From: Clavibacter zhangzhiyongii
Lineage (GTDB): Bacteria; Actinomycetota; Actinomycetes; Actinomycetales; Microbacteriaceae
Length of the DNA stretch: 64,000 nt
Reading direction: 5' to 3'
Assembly: GCF_014775655.1 (NCBI RefSeq)
Contig: NZ_CP061274.1
Location: 2,914,001 to 2,978,000 of the forward strand
Below, in pieces: positions 34,740-43,139 of this stretch. Position 1 is the stretch's first letter. Each line of letters opens with the position of its first letter. The position numbers were made by a program, and so were the translations under genes. The notes under the pieces were generated by a model that saw only the letters and a program-made list of their open reading frames with translations, was not told the DNA's origin and did not search any database.

Positions 34740-35603
34740 TCAGGCGCCGGCGACCGCCTGGCGGAGGCCCTCGGCGAGCGGGGTGGTGGGACGGCCGAGG
34801 AGGCGCGCGAGGTCGCCCGTCTCGTCGTCGAGCTGGCCGGCGGCCGTCGCGGCGTCGAGGCCCACGACGAAGCCGACGGTGCCCTCGTCGAGGCCGGCCT
34901 CGCCGAGGATGCGCGCGTGCTCCTCGCCGGGGACCTGCGAGACGGGGACGGGCTGGCCCGTGATGCCGGAGATCGCCTCGGCGAGGTCGCCCTGGGTCCA
35001 GCGCTCGTCGCCCGCGAGCTCGAGGGTCTGCCCGGCGAGCGAGTCGTCCATGGCCGCGACGGCGGTGGCCTCCGCGAAGTCGGCGATGGTGGCGCTCGCG
35101 ACGCGGCCGTCGCCCGCGCTCGTGAGGAGCGCGCCGGACTGCTTCACCGAGTCGACCGTGCCGGCGTAGTTCTCCGTGTACCAGCCGTTGCGGAGGAGGG
35201 TGACGGGCACGCCCGAAGCGGCCAGCACCTCCTCGGTGGCCTTGTGCTCGCCCGCGATGAACAGCTCGGTCGTGCTGGCGCGGAGGACGCTCGTGTAGAG
35301 GATCCGGCCGACGCCCGCGGCCGTCGCGGCCTCGATGACGGTGGTGTGCTGCGGCACGCGCTGGCCGACCTCGCTGCCGGAGACGAGCACGAGGGTGTCG
35401 CCGGGCTGGATCGCGGCGGCGACGCTCTCGGCGTCGGAGTAGTCGAGGCGCGCGGTGCGGACGCCCTGCGCGGCGAGGTCGGCGAGGGCCTCGGGGCGGC
35501 GCGCGGTGGCGAGGACGTCGGAGGCGGCGTAGCCGCGGGCGAGGAGGGACGCGACGATGCGCGATCCGAGGCGGCCGGTGGCGGCGGTGACGACGATGGT
35601 CAT
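34740..35603 (-). CDS. NmrA/QorB-like NAD(P)H-dependent oxidoreductase
   Basis: A 287-residue atypical short-chain dehydrogenase. The N-terminal Rossmann motif is TIVVTAATGRLGSRIVASLL; ARLDYSDAESVAAAI and LLRNGWYTENYAG are typical of QorB-like quinone reductases. It is divergent from an HxlR regulator, the usual QorR/QorB-type pairing, and shares a promoter region with TACC/GGTA repeats. ATG at 35601-35603. Confidence 0.88.
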   Translation of the reverse strand: MTIVVTAATGRLGSRIVASLLARGYAASDVLATARRPEALADLAAQGVRTARLDYSDAESVAAAIQPGDTLVLVSGSEVGQRVPQHTTVIEAATAAGVGRILYTSVLRASTTELFIAGEHKATEEVLAASGVPVTLLRNGWYTENYAGTVDSVKQSGALLTSAGDGRVASATIADFAEATAVAAMDDSLAGQTLELAGDERWTQGDLAEAISGITGQPVPVSQVPGEEHARILGEAGLDEGTVGFVVGLDAATAAGQLDDETGDLARLLGRPTTPLAEGLRQAVAGA

Positions 35604-35663
35604 GGGATGCCTTTCGAGTCGGGAGGAGGAGCGGTACGCCGGGGTCAACGACTCCGTCGCCGA

Positions 35664-35702
35664 GTACCTTCCCACAGGGAGGTACCCACCTTCTGGTAAG
35701 TT
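35664..35702. promoter_or_regulatory. Overlapping TACC/GGTA inverted repeats and -10 for the HxlR gene
   Basis: GTACCTTCCC-ACA-GGGAGGTAC (35664-35685) and TACC-N8-GGTA (35683-35698) overlap in the 106 bases between divergent genes. A TAAGTT box (35697-35702) ends 7 bases before the HxlR GTG. HxlR/QorR proteins bind repeats of this kind, so both genes are likely under its control. Confidence 0.55.
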
Positions 35703-35709
35703 GTGCGAT

Positions 35710-36099
35710 GTGACGCAGATGAGCTTCCGGGTGACCCGCGACCGGCCCGGCGTGACCGACGGCCGCTACCCCGCGAACTGCCCGTCGCGCACCCTGCTCG
35801 ACCACATCACCAGCAAGTGGGGCGTGCTCGTGCTGCTCGCGCTCGGCGAGCGGTCCCGGCGCTGGGGCGAGCTGCGGCGCGAGGTCGAGGGGATCAGCGA
35901 GAAGATGCTCGCCTCGACGCTCCGCACGCTGGCCGACGACGGACTCGTCCTCCGCGAGGCGCAGCCCACCATCCCGCCGCGGGTGGACTACCGGCTCACC
36001 GAGCTCGGGCACGAGGTGAGCGCCCGGCTCGTGCCCCTCATGGACCTCGTGATGGACGTCACCGAGGACACGTCCCCGCTGGCATCCCGCCGACCCTAG
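35710..36099 (+). CDS. HxlR-family transcriptional regulator
   Basis: 129 residues. The single Cys lies in ANCPSRTLLDHITSKWGVLVLLALG, the position of the reactive Cys in quinone/aldehyde-sensing HxlR/QorR proteins. Then RWGELRREVEGISEKMLASTLRTLADDGLVLR gives the winged helix. GTG at 35710 fits a leaderless mRNA; an ATG three codons later is possible. It is divergent from the NmrA-like gene, its likely target. Confidence 0.9.
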   Translation: MTQMSFRVTRDRPGVTDGRYPANCPSRTLLDHITSKWGVLVLLALGERSRRWGELRREVEGISEKMLASTLRTLADDGLVLREAQPTIPPRVDYRLTELGHEVSARLVPLMDLVMDVTEDTSPLASRRP

Positions 36100-36175
36100 G
36101 CTTGTCCCGGCAGCCGAGGGATCGGCGCCGACCCGCCTCGCGCCACGGCGCCACCCGGCCAGAGAGAGACCGACG

Positions 36176-37462
36176 ATGCCCTCCCCGTCCGCGCCGACGC
36201 TGTCGCCCACGCCCGCCCCGACCCGCGACGTCCGCCGCGCCCGCGTCGCCGTCGGCATCCTCTTCTTCACCAACGGCGCGATCTTCGCGAACCTGCTGCC
36301 GCGCTACCCGTCGATCAAGGCGGAGCTCGGGCTCGCCAACGTCGAGTTCGGGGCCGCGGTCGCCGCGTCGCCGCTCGGCGCGCTCATCGCGGGGCTCGCG
36401 GCGGGAGTGCTCATCCGCCGGTACCGCTCCGCGCGCGTGGCGGTCGCCGCGACCGTGGTGGCCTCCGTCGGGATCCTCCTGGCCGGCCTCGCGCCCGGCT
36501 GGCTCGTGCTCGCGGGCGCGCTGTTCCTCGCGGGCGCCATGGACTCCATCACCGACGTCGCGCAGAACTCGCACGCGCTGCGGGTGCAGCGGCTGTACGG
36601 GCGGTCGATCATCAACTCGTTCCACGCGGTCTGGTCGATCGGCGCGGTCGCCGGCGGGATCATGGGCGCGGCCGCCGCGCAGATCCGCCTGCCGCTCGCC
36701 GTGCACCTCTCCATCTCGGCCGTGCTGTTCAGCGCGCTCGCGGTGCTGTCGCTGATGTGGCTGCTGAAGGGCCCGGAGCCGGAGCCCGGCGAGGGCGGCG
36801 CCGCCCACGCGCACGCGCCGGATCCCGAGGGCGACGTGGCGCGCGCCGCCTCCCCGCGCGCGCTCGGCCTCGTCGCGAAGTACGGCGTGCTGCTCGCGCT
36901 CGTGATCATCGCCTCCGGCGGCGCCATCGTCGAGGACGCCGGCAGCACCTGGTCGGCCATCTACCTCTCGCGCGACCTCGGCTCGTCGGCCTTCGTCGCG
37001 GGCCTCGGCTTCATCTCGCTGCAGGGCATGCAGTTCATCGGCCGGATGCTCGGCGACCGCATGGTCGACCGCTTCGGCCAGCGCGCCATCGCCCGCCTCG
37101 GCGGCGTGCTCGTGCTCCTCGGCATGGGCGGGGCGCTCGCGTTCCCGAGCATCGTCGGCACGATCGTCGGCTTCGGCGTCGCGGGCTTCGGCGTCGCGAC
37201 CCTCATCCCCGCGGCCATGCAGGCGGCGGACGAGCTGCCCGGCTTCAAGCCCGGCACCGGCCTCACGATCGTCGGCTGGCTGCTGCGCGTCGGCTTCCTC
37301 GTCTCGCCGCCCGTCGTCGGCGCCATCGCGGACGCGTCGTCGCTCCGGTACGGCCTGATCTTCATCCCTGCCGCCGGCCTGCTCGTGCTCGTGTTCTCGC
37401 GCGTGCTCGCCACGCGGCGGGCGCACCCGGCGGCGCAGACGGCGCCGGGCGCGGCCTCCTAG
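36176..37462 (+). CDS. MFS transporter (YbjJ-like)
   Basis: A 428-residue protein with 12 membrane segments: VAVGILFFTNGAIFANLLPRYPSIKAELGL begins the first. The second half includes VIIASGGAIVEDAGSTWSAIYLSRDLG, a feature of YbjJ-like carriers. AGAGAG precedes ATG. A TAGGCT box at 36096-36101 predicts a leader of about 70 bases. It may also be read through from the HxlR gene. Substrate unknown. Confidence 0.87.
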   Translation: MPSPSAPTLSPTPAPTRDVRRARVAVGILFFTNGAIFANLLPRYPSIKAELGLANVEFGAAVAASPLGALIAGLAAGVLIRRYRSARVAVAATVVASVGILLAGLAPGWLVLAGALFLAGAMDSITDVAQNSHALRVQRLYGRSIINSFHAVWSIGAVAGGIMGAAAAQIRLPLAVHLSISAVLFSALAVLSLMWLLKGPEPEPGEGGAAHAHAPDPEGDVARAASPRALGLVAKYGVLLALVIIASGGAIVEDAGSTWSAIYLSRDLGSSAFVAGLGFISLQGMQFIGRMLGDRMVDRFGQRAIARLGGVLVLLGMGGALAFPSIVGTIVGFGVAGFGVATLIPAAMQAADELPGFKPGTGLTIVGWLLRVGFLVSPPVVGAIADASSLRYGLIFIPAAGLLVLVFSRVLATRRAHPAAQTAPGAAS

Positions 37463-37484
37463 GGGCGCCGCGGATCCGCCGCCC

Positions 37485-38315
37485 TCAGCGGGAGGCGGCG
37501 CGCGTGGCCGCGAGCGACCCGAGCAGGGCGAGCGCCTCGGCGCTCGCCGACCCCGCCTCCGCGCGGTAGACGACGAGCTCCTGCCCCGGCGCGGCCCGCA
37601 CGTCGAAGGCGTGGGCGCGGAGGTCGAGCGGGCCGACCTCGGGGTGCAGGAACCCCTTCCGCACGGGCCGCTTGCTCCGCGCGTCCCCCGTCGCCCGGAG
37701 GGCCGCGAACTCGGGGCTCGCCGCCGTCAGCTCCCGCACGACGGCCCGGAGGCGCGCGTCGTCCGGCGCCTGCCCCTCCGCGAGGCGCAGCCCCGCGACG
37801 GTCGCCGCGGCCGCCGCGGGCCAGTCCGCCCAGAGCGTGCGGGCGTCCGGATCGAGGAACAGCATCCGGGCGAGGTTGCCGCGGTGCGCGGCGCTCGCGA
37901 ACAGGGCACGACCGAGCGTGTTGGCGGCCAGCACGTCGTAGGCGCGGCCGAGCACGAGCGCCGGATGCTCCGGCCAGGAGTCGAGGAGCGCCAGCAGCTC
38001 CGGATCCGCGCGCTCGGACGAGGCGCTCGAGGAGGCCGGCGCGGGGGCGAGCCCGGCCAGCCGGAAGAGGTGGAGGCGCCCGTCGTCGTCGAGCCCGAGG
38101 ACGCGCCCGAGCGCGTCGAGCACCTGCGGCGACGGGTTCGTCTCGCGCCCCTGCTCGAGGCGCATGTAGTAGTCCGCGCTCATGCCCGCGGCGACGGCGA
38201 CCTCCTCGCGGCGGAGGCCCGCGACGCGGCGGCGGCCGCCCGAGGGGAAGCCCGCGTCCTCGGGCCGGGTCGCCGCGCGGCGGGCGCGCAGGTAGTCGCC
38301 GAGGTCGTGGTTCAT
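37485..38315 (-). CDS. XRE regulator with MmyB-like C-terminal domain
   Basis: 276 residues. The N-terminal helix-turn-helix reads GGRRRVAGLRREEVAVAAGMSADYYMRLEQGRETNPS; the C-terminal two-thirds is the MmyB-like ligand-binding domain, with DVLAANTLGRALF and PEVGPLDLRAHAFDV. In actinobacteria these regulators bind fatty-acid-like ligands and usually control an adjacent divergent SDR gene, as found here (38417). ATG lies 6 bases after TAGGGT (leaderless). Confidence 0.9.
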   Translation of the reverse strand: MNHDLGDYLRARRAATRPEDAGFPSGGRRRVAGLRREEVAVAAGMSADYYMRLEQGRETNPSPQVLDALGRVLGLDDDGRLHLFRLAGLAPAPASSSASSERADPELLALLDSWPEHPALVLGRAYDVLAANTLGRALFASAAHRGNLARMLFLDPDARTLWADWPAAAAATVAGLRLAEGQAPDDARLRAVVRELTAASPEFAALRATGDARSKRPVRKGFLHPEVGPLDLRAHAFDVRAAPGQELVVYRAEAGSASAEALALLGSLAATRAASR

Positions 38316-38416
38316 GCCCCGACCCTAGGTCGGCGGGCGCGCGGATGGGTGGGTGCACCGCACCCGGGCACGCCGCGGCCCTCGGCGGGCGGATCCGGAG
38401 GCCGAGGCTGGAGGAC

Positions 38417-39154
38417 ATGACCGCACACGACACCCCCACCATCACCCTCATCACCGGAGCGAGCAGCGGGATCGGCGCTGCCACCGCCGAGCGCCTCGCC
38501 GCCGACGGCCACCACGTCGTCCTCGCCGCCCGCCGCCGGGACCGCCTCGACGCGCTCGTCGCCCGGCTGACCGCGGCCGGCGGATCCGCCCAGGCCGTCG
38601 AGCTCGACGTGGTCGACGCCGAGGCCCACCGCGCCGTGGTCGACGCGATCGTCGCCGAGCACGGGCGCCTCGACGTCCTCGTCGCCAACGCGGGCGTCAT
38701 GCCGCTCTCCCGCCTCGACGCGGGCCTCCTCCCCGAGTGGCGCCGCATGGTCGACGTCAACGTGATGGGGCTGCTCCACGGCATCGCGGCGACCCTCCCG
38801 CACTTCACGCGGCAGGGGTCCGGCCACCTCGTGACGATCGCGTCCATCGCCGCCCGGGAGGTCCCGGCGACGAGCGCCGTGTACTCGGGCACGAAGCACG
38901 CGGCCCGCGCGATCACGGAGGGGTTGCGCATCGAGTCGCCCGCGGGGATCCGCGTCACGACCGTCAGCCCGGGCGTGACCGAGAGCGAGCTCGCCGACTC
39001 GATCACCGACCCGCACGCCCGCGAGGCGATGGTCGCGTACCGGGCCGGCGCGATCCCCGCGTCGAGCATCGCCGCGGCCGTCGCCTTCGCGGTCGGGCAG
39101 CCCGCGGAGGTCGACGTGAACGAGATCACCGTGCGCCCGGCGGCGCAGCGATGA
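38417..39154 (+). CDS. Short-chain dehydrogenase/reductase
   Basis: 245 residues, classical SDR: TLITGASSGIGAATAERLAADG (NADP binding), ARRRD, LDVLVANAGVMPLS, and catalytic Ser (TIASIAARE) with YSGTKHA (Tyr-x3-Lys). GGAGG lies 4 bases before ATG. Divergent from the MmyB-type regulator, its likely controller. Its stop overlaps the start of the Atu4866 gene. Confidence 0.93.
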   Translation: MTAHDTPTITLITGASSGIGAATAERLAADGHHVVLAARRRDRLDALVARLTAAGGSAQAVELDVVDAEAHRAVVDAIVAEHGRLDVLVANAGVMPLSRLDAGLLPEWRRMVDVNVMGLLHGIAATLPHFTRQGSGHLVTIASIAAREVPATSAVYSGTKHAARAITEGLRIESPAGIRVTTVSPGVTESELADSITDPHAREAMVAYRAGAIPASSIAAAVAFAVGQPAEVDVNEITVRPAAQR

Positions 39155-39381
39155 CCGCGCACCTGGGCCTCTGGTGCACGGCGGACGGCCGCGTCCGCCA
39201 GGAGCTGCGCGCCGACGGCCGCTACGTGGAGGCGCGCGGCACCCGCGAGGCCGCGTACACCGGCGCCTACGAGGTCGACGGGGATCGCATCGCGTACCGC
39301 GACGACACCGGGTTCAGCGCCGACGGCGTCTTCGTCGACGGGGTGCTGCACCACGCGGGCATGGTGATGCGGCGGCGGTGA
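39151..39381 (+). CDS. Atu4866-domain protein
   Basis: 76 residues: LGLWCTADGRVRQELRADGRYVEARG, YTGAYEVDGDRIAYRDDTGF, and DGVLHHAGMVM, matching the small beta-rich Atu4866 domain. The ATG overlaps the SDR stop (ATGA). Members of this family are often fused to or placed beside SDR enzymes; function unknown. Confidence 0.82.
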   Translation: MTAHLGLWCTADGRVRQELRADGRYVEARGTREAAYTGAYEVDGDRIAYRDDTGFSADGVFVDGVLHHAGMVMRRR

Positions 39382-39494
39382 GGCGACGGGCGGATCCGCC
39401 GACGCGCGGATCCGCTCACGGGCTCCTGCGAGTGCGGCCGCCGGCGCGCCCGGCCGCGGGAGAGTGGGCGGACCGCCCACCCGAGAGGATCGCC

Positions 39495-40361
39495 ATGTCC
39501 ACCGACCTGCCCGGAGGGCTCTTCCCCCTCGCCGACGACCTCACCGTCACGCGCTTCGGCTACGGCGCCATGCAGCTCGCCGGGCCGCGCGTGTTCGGCC
39601 CGCCCGCGGATCCCGACGCCGCCCGCGCCGTGCTCCGCGAGGCGGTCGCGCTCGGGATCACGCACATCGACACGGCCGACTTCTACGGGCCCGGCCACAC
39701 GAACGCGCTCATCGAGGAGGCGCTGTTCCCGTACCCGGAGCACCTTCACATCGTCACCAAGGTCGGGAGCCTCCGCGACGCGAAGGGCCGCTGGCCGCAG
39801 GCGCTCACCCCCGCCGAGCTCCGCCAGGCCGTCTACGACAACCTCACGCACCTCACGCTCGACGTGCTCGACGTCGTGAACCTCCGCGTCGGCGCCTTCG
39901 ACAGCCCCACCGACGGATCCGTCGAGGAGCCGTTCACCGCCCTGGCCGAGCTGCAGCAGGAGGGGCTGATCCGCCACCTCGGCGTGAGCAACGTGACGCC
40001 CGCGCAGGTCGCCGAGGCCCGCCGCATCGCGCCCATCGTGTCCGTGCAGAACCACTACAACCTGGCCCGCCGCGACGACGACGCGCTCGTCGACGAGCTG
40101 GCCGCCGACGGCATCGCCTACGTGCCGTACTTCCCCCTCGGCGGGTTCTCGCCGCTGCAGTCGGAGACGTTGGCGCGCGTGGCCGCCGACCTCGGCTCGG
40201 CGCCGCTGCCGGTCGCGCTCGCCTGGCTGCTGCAGCGGTCGCCGAACGTGCTCGTCATCGCGGGCACGTCGTCGGTGGAGCACCTGCGCGAGAACGTCGC
40301 GGGCGCACGGATCCGGCTGCCGGAGGACGCGCTCGCGGAGCTGGAGGGGATCGGCGGCTGA
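39495..40361 (+). CDS. Aldo/keto reductase
   Basis: 288 residues. LTVTRFGYGAMQLAGPRVFG, HIDTADFYGPGHTNALI (Asp, Tyr), VTKVGSLRD (Lys), DVVNLRVG in place of the usual His, then LVIAGTSSVEHLRENVAGA (cofactor loop). The fourth catalytic residue, normally His, appears as Asn/Leu, as in several AKR subfamilies. GAGAGGA precedes ATG. 113 bases after the Atu4866 gene and possibly on the same transcript. Confidence 0.9.
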   Translation: MSTDLPGGLFPLADDLTVTRFGYGAMQLAGPRVFGPPADPDAARAVLREAVALGITHIDTADFYGPGHTNALIEEALFPYPEHLHIVTKVGSLRDAKGRWPQALTPAELRQAVYDNLTHLTLDVLDVVNLRVGAFDSPTDGSVEEPFTALAELQQEGLIRHLGVSNVTPAQVAEARRIAPIVSVQNHYNLARRDDDALVDELAADGIAYVPYFPLGGFSPLQSETLARVAADLGSAPLPVALAWLLQRSPNVLVIAGTSSVEHLRENVAGARIRLPEDALAELEGIGG

Positions 40362-40393
40362 CGCGGCACGCCCGTCCGGCACCGCACGCCGCG

Positions 40394-41329
40394 TCAGGCG
40401 CCGTCGGTCCGCCCGGCGGCATCGGCCGCGGCGTCCGCCACCCGCCGCAGCGCCGCCAGCACCGCGCGGACGGGCGCCTGCGCGAGCGCGTCCGGGCGGG
40501 CGAGCACGTCGACGTGACGCACGAGGGTGGCGCCGACCACCGGCCGCAGCACCATCCCGTCGACCGCGAGCGGGGCCGCGGTCGTGCGGGGCATCACGGC
40601 GATGGCGTCGCCGGTCCGCACGATCTGCGCCGCCACCGAGAACTCGTTGACGCGGTGCACGATCCGCGGGGCGCTACCGCTCAGCGCGCCGAGGTGCTCG
40701 AGGACGCCGGCGAGCGGGAAGCCCGTGTGCGTGGAGATCCACCGCTCGTCGCGCAGCTCCTCCGGCGTGATCCCCGCGGACGCGGCGAGCGGATGCCCGG
40801 CGTGCAGCGCGACGTCGAGCGGCTCCACCAGGAGCGGCACGACCACGAGCCGCGCGGTCGGCCACGGCGGGTCGTGCGGGAGGCGGTGCGCGACGACGAG
40901 GTCGTGATCCGCGGTGAGGCCCGCGAAGTCGCCCTGCGCAACGTCGGCGTCCGCGAGCGCGACGCGCGTGCAGGGCCCCTCCGCACCGGCCAGCTCGGCG
41001 AGCAGCGGCCCGAAGAGCGCGAGCCCGGCGCTGTGGAACGCGGACACCCGGACGGCCCGGTCGTCGTGCGCGAGGAAGGAGCCGACCGCCTCCCGCGCCG
41101 CGGCGAGCGCCTCGTCGACGCGCACCGACGCGGCGGCGAGCGCCTCCCCGGCCTCCGTGAGCGCCAGCCGCCGGCCGCGCCGCACGGTCAGCGGCACGGG
41201 GACGCCGGCCTGCAGCGCCGCGAGCTGCTGCGAGACGGCGGATGCGCTCACGTGCATCGCCACCGCGACGGCCGCGACGCTGCCCCGGTCGCCGAGCTCG
41301 CGGAGGAGGCGGAGGCGGGCGGGATCCAT
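40394..41329 (-). CDS. LysR-family transcriptional regulator
   Basis: 311 residues. The N-terminal winged helix is LRLLRELGDRGSVAAVAVAMHVSASAVSQQLAALQA with VRRGRRLALTEAGEAL; the C-terminal domain is a LysR substrate-binding fold. The ATG at 41327-41329 lies 6 bases after TAGACA (leaderless). It is divergent from a DMT permease gene starting 20-71 bases away, which it probably controls. Confidence 0.9.
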   Translation of the reverse strand: MDPARLRLLRELGDRGSVAAVAVAMHVSASAVSQQLAALQAGVPVPLTVRRGRRLALTEAGEALAAASVRVDEALAAAREAVGSFLAHDDRAVRVSAFHSAGLALFGPLLAELAGAEGPCTRVALADADVAQGDFAGLTADHDLVVAHRLPHDPPWPTARLVVVPLLVEPLDVALHAGHPLAASAGITPEELRDERWISTHTGFPLAGVLEHLGALSGSAPRIVHRVNEFSVAAQIVRTGDAIAVMPRTTAAPLAVDGMVLRPVVGATLVRHVDVLARPDALAQAPVRAVLAALRRVADAAADAAGRTDGA

Positions 41330-41400
41330 GAGCACTGTCTAACGCATCGATGAAGACGATGCCCGTCGATCTTCCGCGTCGACTGCCGGACAGTGGGGAC

Positions 41401-42378
41401 ATGGCCTCCCCCACCCGCCGCGAGCCCGTCGTCGACCTGCTGCTCCTGGCCGTCGCGGCGGTCTGGGGCGCGAGCTTCCTCGCAGCCAAGGACCTCGCGG
41501 CGGAGACGGGCGTGCCCGCGGCCGTCGCGCTGCGCTTCCTCGTCGCGATGGTCGCGACCGGCCTCGTCTGCCTGGCCCGGCGCGAGCGGCTGCCGCGCGG
41601 CCGCGGCCTCCTCATCGCGGCGGCGCTCGGCTGCTCGCAGGCCGCGGTCATCGGGCTGGAGACGTGGGGCGTGCACCTCACGAGCGCCACCAACGCGGGC
41701 CTCCTCATCAGCCTGGCGCTCGTGATGACGCCCGTGCTCGAGGGCGCCGCGTCGCGCGCCTGGCTGCCCCGGTCGTACTTCGTCGCGGCGGTCGCGGCCG
41801 TGGTCGGCGTCGCGCTGCTGGTCTCCGAGGGCGGGCTGCGCGCGCCCACCCCGGGCGACGGGCTGGTGATCGCGGCGGCGGTCGTGCGGGCCGTGCACGT
41901 CACGGCGAGCGGGCACCTCACGCGCGGGCGGAGCGAGGGATCCCTCGGCGTCGTCCTCGTGCAGATGGGCGTCTGCGCGGCCATCTTCTCCGCGATGGCG
42001 GGGCCCGACCTGCCCGCGGCGGCCGCGTCGCTCGACGCCCGGGGCTGGGCGGGGGTCCTCTTCCTCGGCGTGCTGTGCTCGCTGTTCGCGTTCGCGGTGC
42101 AGCTCTGGGCCGTGCGGCGGACGTCGGCGTCGCGCGCGAGCATCCTCATGGGCACCGAGCCGGTGTGGGCGCTGCTCGTCGGCGTGGTGGTGGCCGGGGA
42201 GGCGATCGGGCCGGTCGGCGCGGTCGGCGCGGCGCTCATCGTCGCGGCGTCGTACGCGGGGCAGGCGATCGAGCGGCGGCACCGGGCATCCGTCGACGCC
42301 GCTCGCGCCGGATCCCGCGAGAATGGGCGCATGCCCCAGCCCGCCGCGGTGCCGCGCCTGCGCCGTCCCGCCGCATGA
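41401..42378 (+). CDS. EamA/DMT-type permease
   Basis: 325 residues with ten membrane segments and two EamA repeats (LLLAVAAVWGASFLAAKDLA; APTPGDGLVIAAAVVRAVHV). ATG at 41401 has GACAGT 6 bases upstream; an earlier in-frame ATG at 41350 would add 17 residues and cannot be excluded. The stop overlaps the next start (ATGA), so it forms a three-gene unit with two DUF202 proteins. Substrate unknown; likely controlled by the divergent LysR protein. Confidence 0.85.
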   Translation: MASPTRREPVVDLLLLAVAAVWGASFLAAKDLAAETGVPAAVALRFLVAMVATGLVCLARRERLPRGRGLLIAAALGCSQAAVIGLETWGVHLTSATNAGLLISLALVMTPVLEGAASRAWLPRSYFVAAVAAVVGVALLVSEGGLRAPTPGDGLVIAAAVVRAVHVTASGHLTRGRSEGSLGVVLVQMGVCAAIFSAMAGPDLPAAAASLDARGWAGVLFLGVLCSLFAFAVQLWAVRRTSASRASILMGTEPVWALLVGVVVAGEAIGPVGAVGAALIVAASYAGQAIERRHRASVDAARAGSRENGRMPQPAAVPRLRRPAA

Positions 42379-42743
42379 CCGCCCCCGACCGCCGCTTCCC
42401 GCGCCGCGTCTACCGCGAGGGCGCCGAGCCCGACGTGCGGTTCACGCTCGCGAACGAGCGCACGTTCCTCGCGTGGATCCGCACCTCGCTCGCCCTGCTC
42501 GCCGGCGGCGTCGCGCTCGAGGCGCTCGCCCTCGGGCTGCAGCCGGGGTTCCGGCTCGCGGCCTCGATCGTGCTCATCGTCACCGGCATCGCGGCGCCCG
42601 CCCAGGCGTGGATCGGCTGGATGCGCGTCGAGCGCGCCCTCCGGCTGGATCGCCCGCTGCCCGCCGCCGGCCTGTCGCTGCCGCTCGGCATCGCGGTGGT
42701 CGTCGCCGGGGTGCTCGTGCTGCTGGGGGTTCTCACCGCGTGA
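42375..42743 (+). CDS. DUF202 (YidH-like) membrane protein
   Basis: 122 residues. VRFTLANERTFLAWIRTSLALLAGGVALEAL is the DUF202 signature; three membrane helices. ATG overlaps the EamA stop (ATGA). YidH-like proteins form pairs, as here. Function unknown. Confidence 0.87.
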   Translation: MTAPDRRFPRRVYREGAEPDVRFTLANERTFLAWIRTSLALLAGGVALEALALGLQPGFRLAASIVLIVTGIAAPAQAWIGWMRVERALRLDRPLPAAGLSLPLGIAVVVAGVLVLLGVLTA

Positions 42744-43099
42744 GCGCGTCCGGTGCCGCCGAGCATCCCTTCGACCCCGGCCTCCAGCCCGAGCGCACGG
42801 CCCTGGCGTGGCGGCGGACGGCGCTCGCGCTCGTCGTCGGATCCCTGCTCGGGCTGCGCGCGCTGCCGGCGCTCCTCGGCCCGGCCGGCCTCGTCGTCGC
42901 GGCGGCCGGCGTGCTCGCCGCCCTGGCCGTGCTCACGACCGCCCACCTCCGCTACCGTCGGGTGCACCGGATCCTCACCGCGGCCGCCGATGGCCCGCAT
43001 CGCCCCGTCGCCCTCCCCGGCGGCGCGCTCCCCGCGCTCGTGGCGGCGCTCACCGCGTGCGCCGGCCTGGCCGCGCTGGCCCTCGCGCTCGCCCGCTGA
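42740..43099 (+). CDS. DUF202 (YidG-like) membrane protein
   Basis: 119 residues. PGLQPERTALAWRRTALALVVGSLLGLRAL is the DUF202 signature of the shorter, YidG-like partner; three membrane helices. The GTG overlaps the previous stop (GTGA). With its neighbour it makes the usual YidH/YidG pair. Confidence 0.85.
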   Translation: MSASGAAEHPFDPGLQPERTALAWRRTALALVVGSLLGLRALPALLGPAGLVVAAAGVLAALAVLTTAHLRYRRVHRILTAAADGPHRPVALPGGALPALVAALTACAGLAALALALAR

Positions 43100-43139
43100 C
43101 CCCGCGCTCGACGCACCGTGTCGGCGCGCCCCGCCCGCC

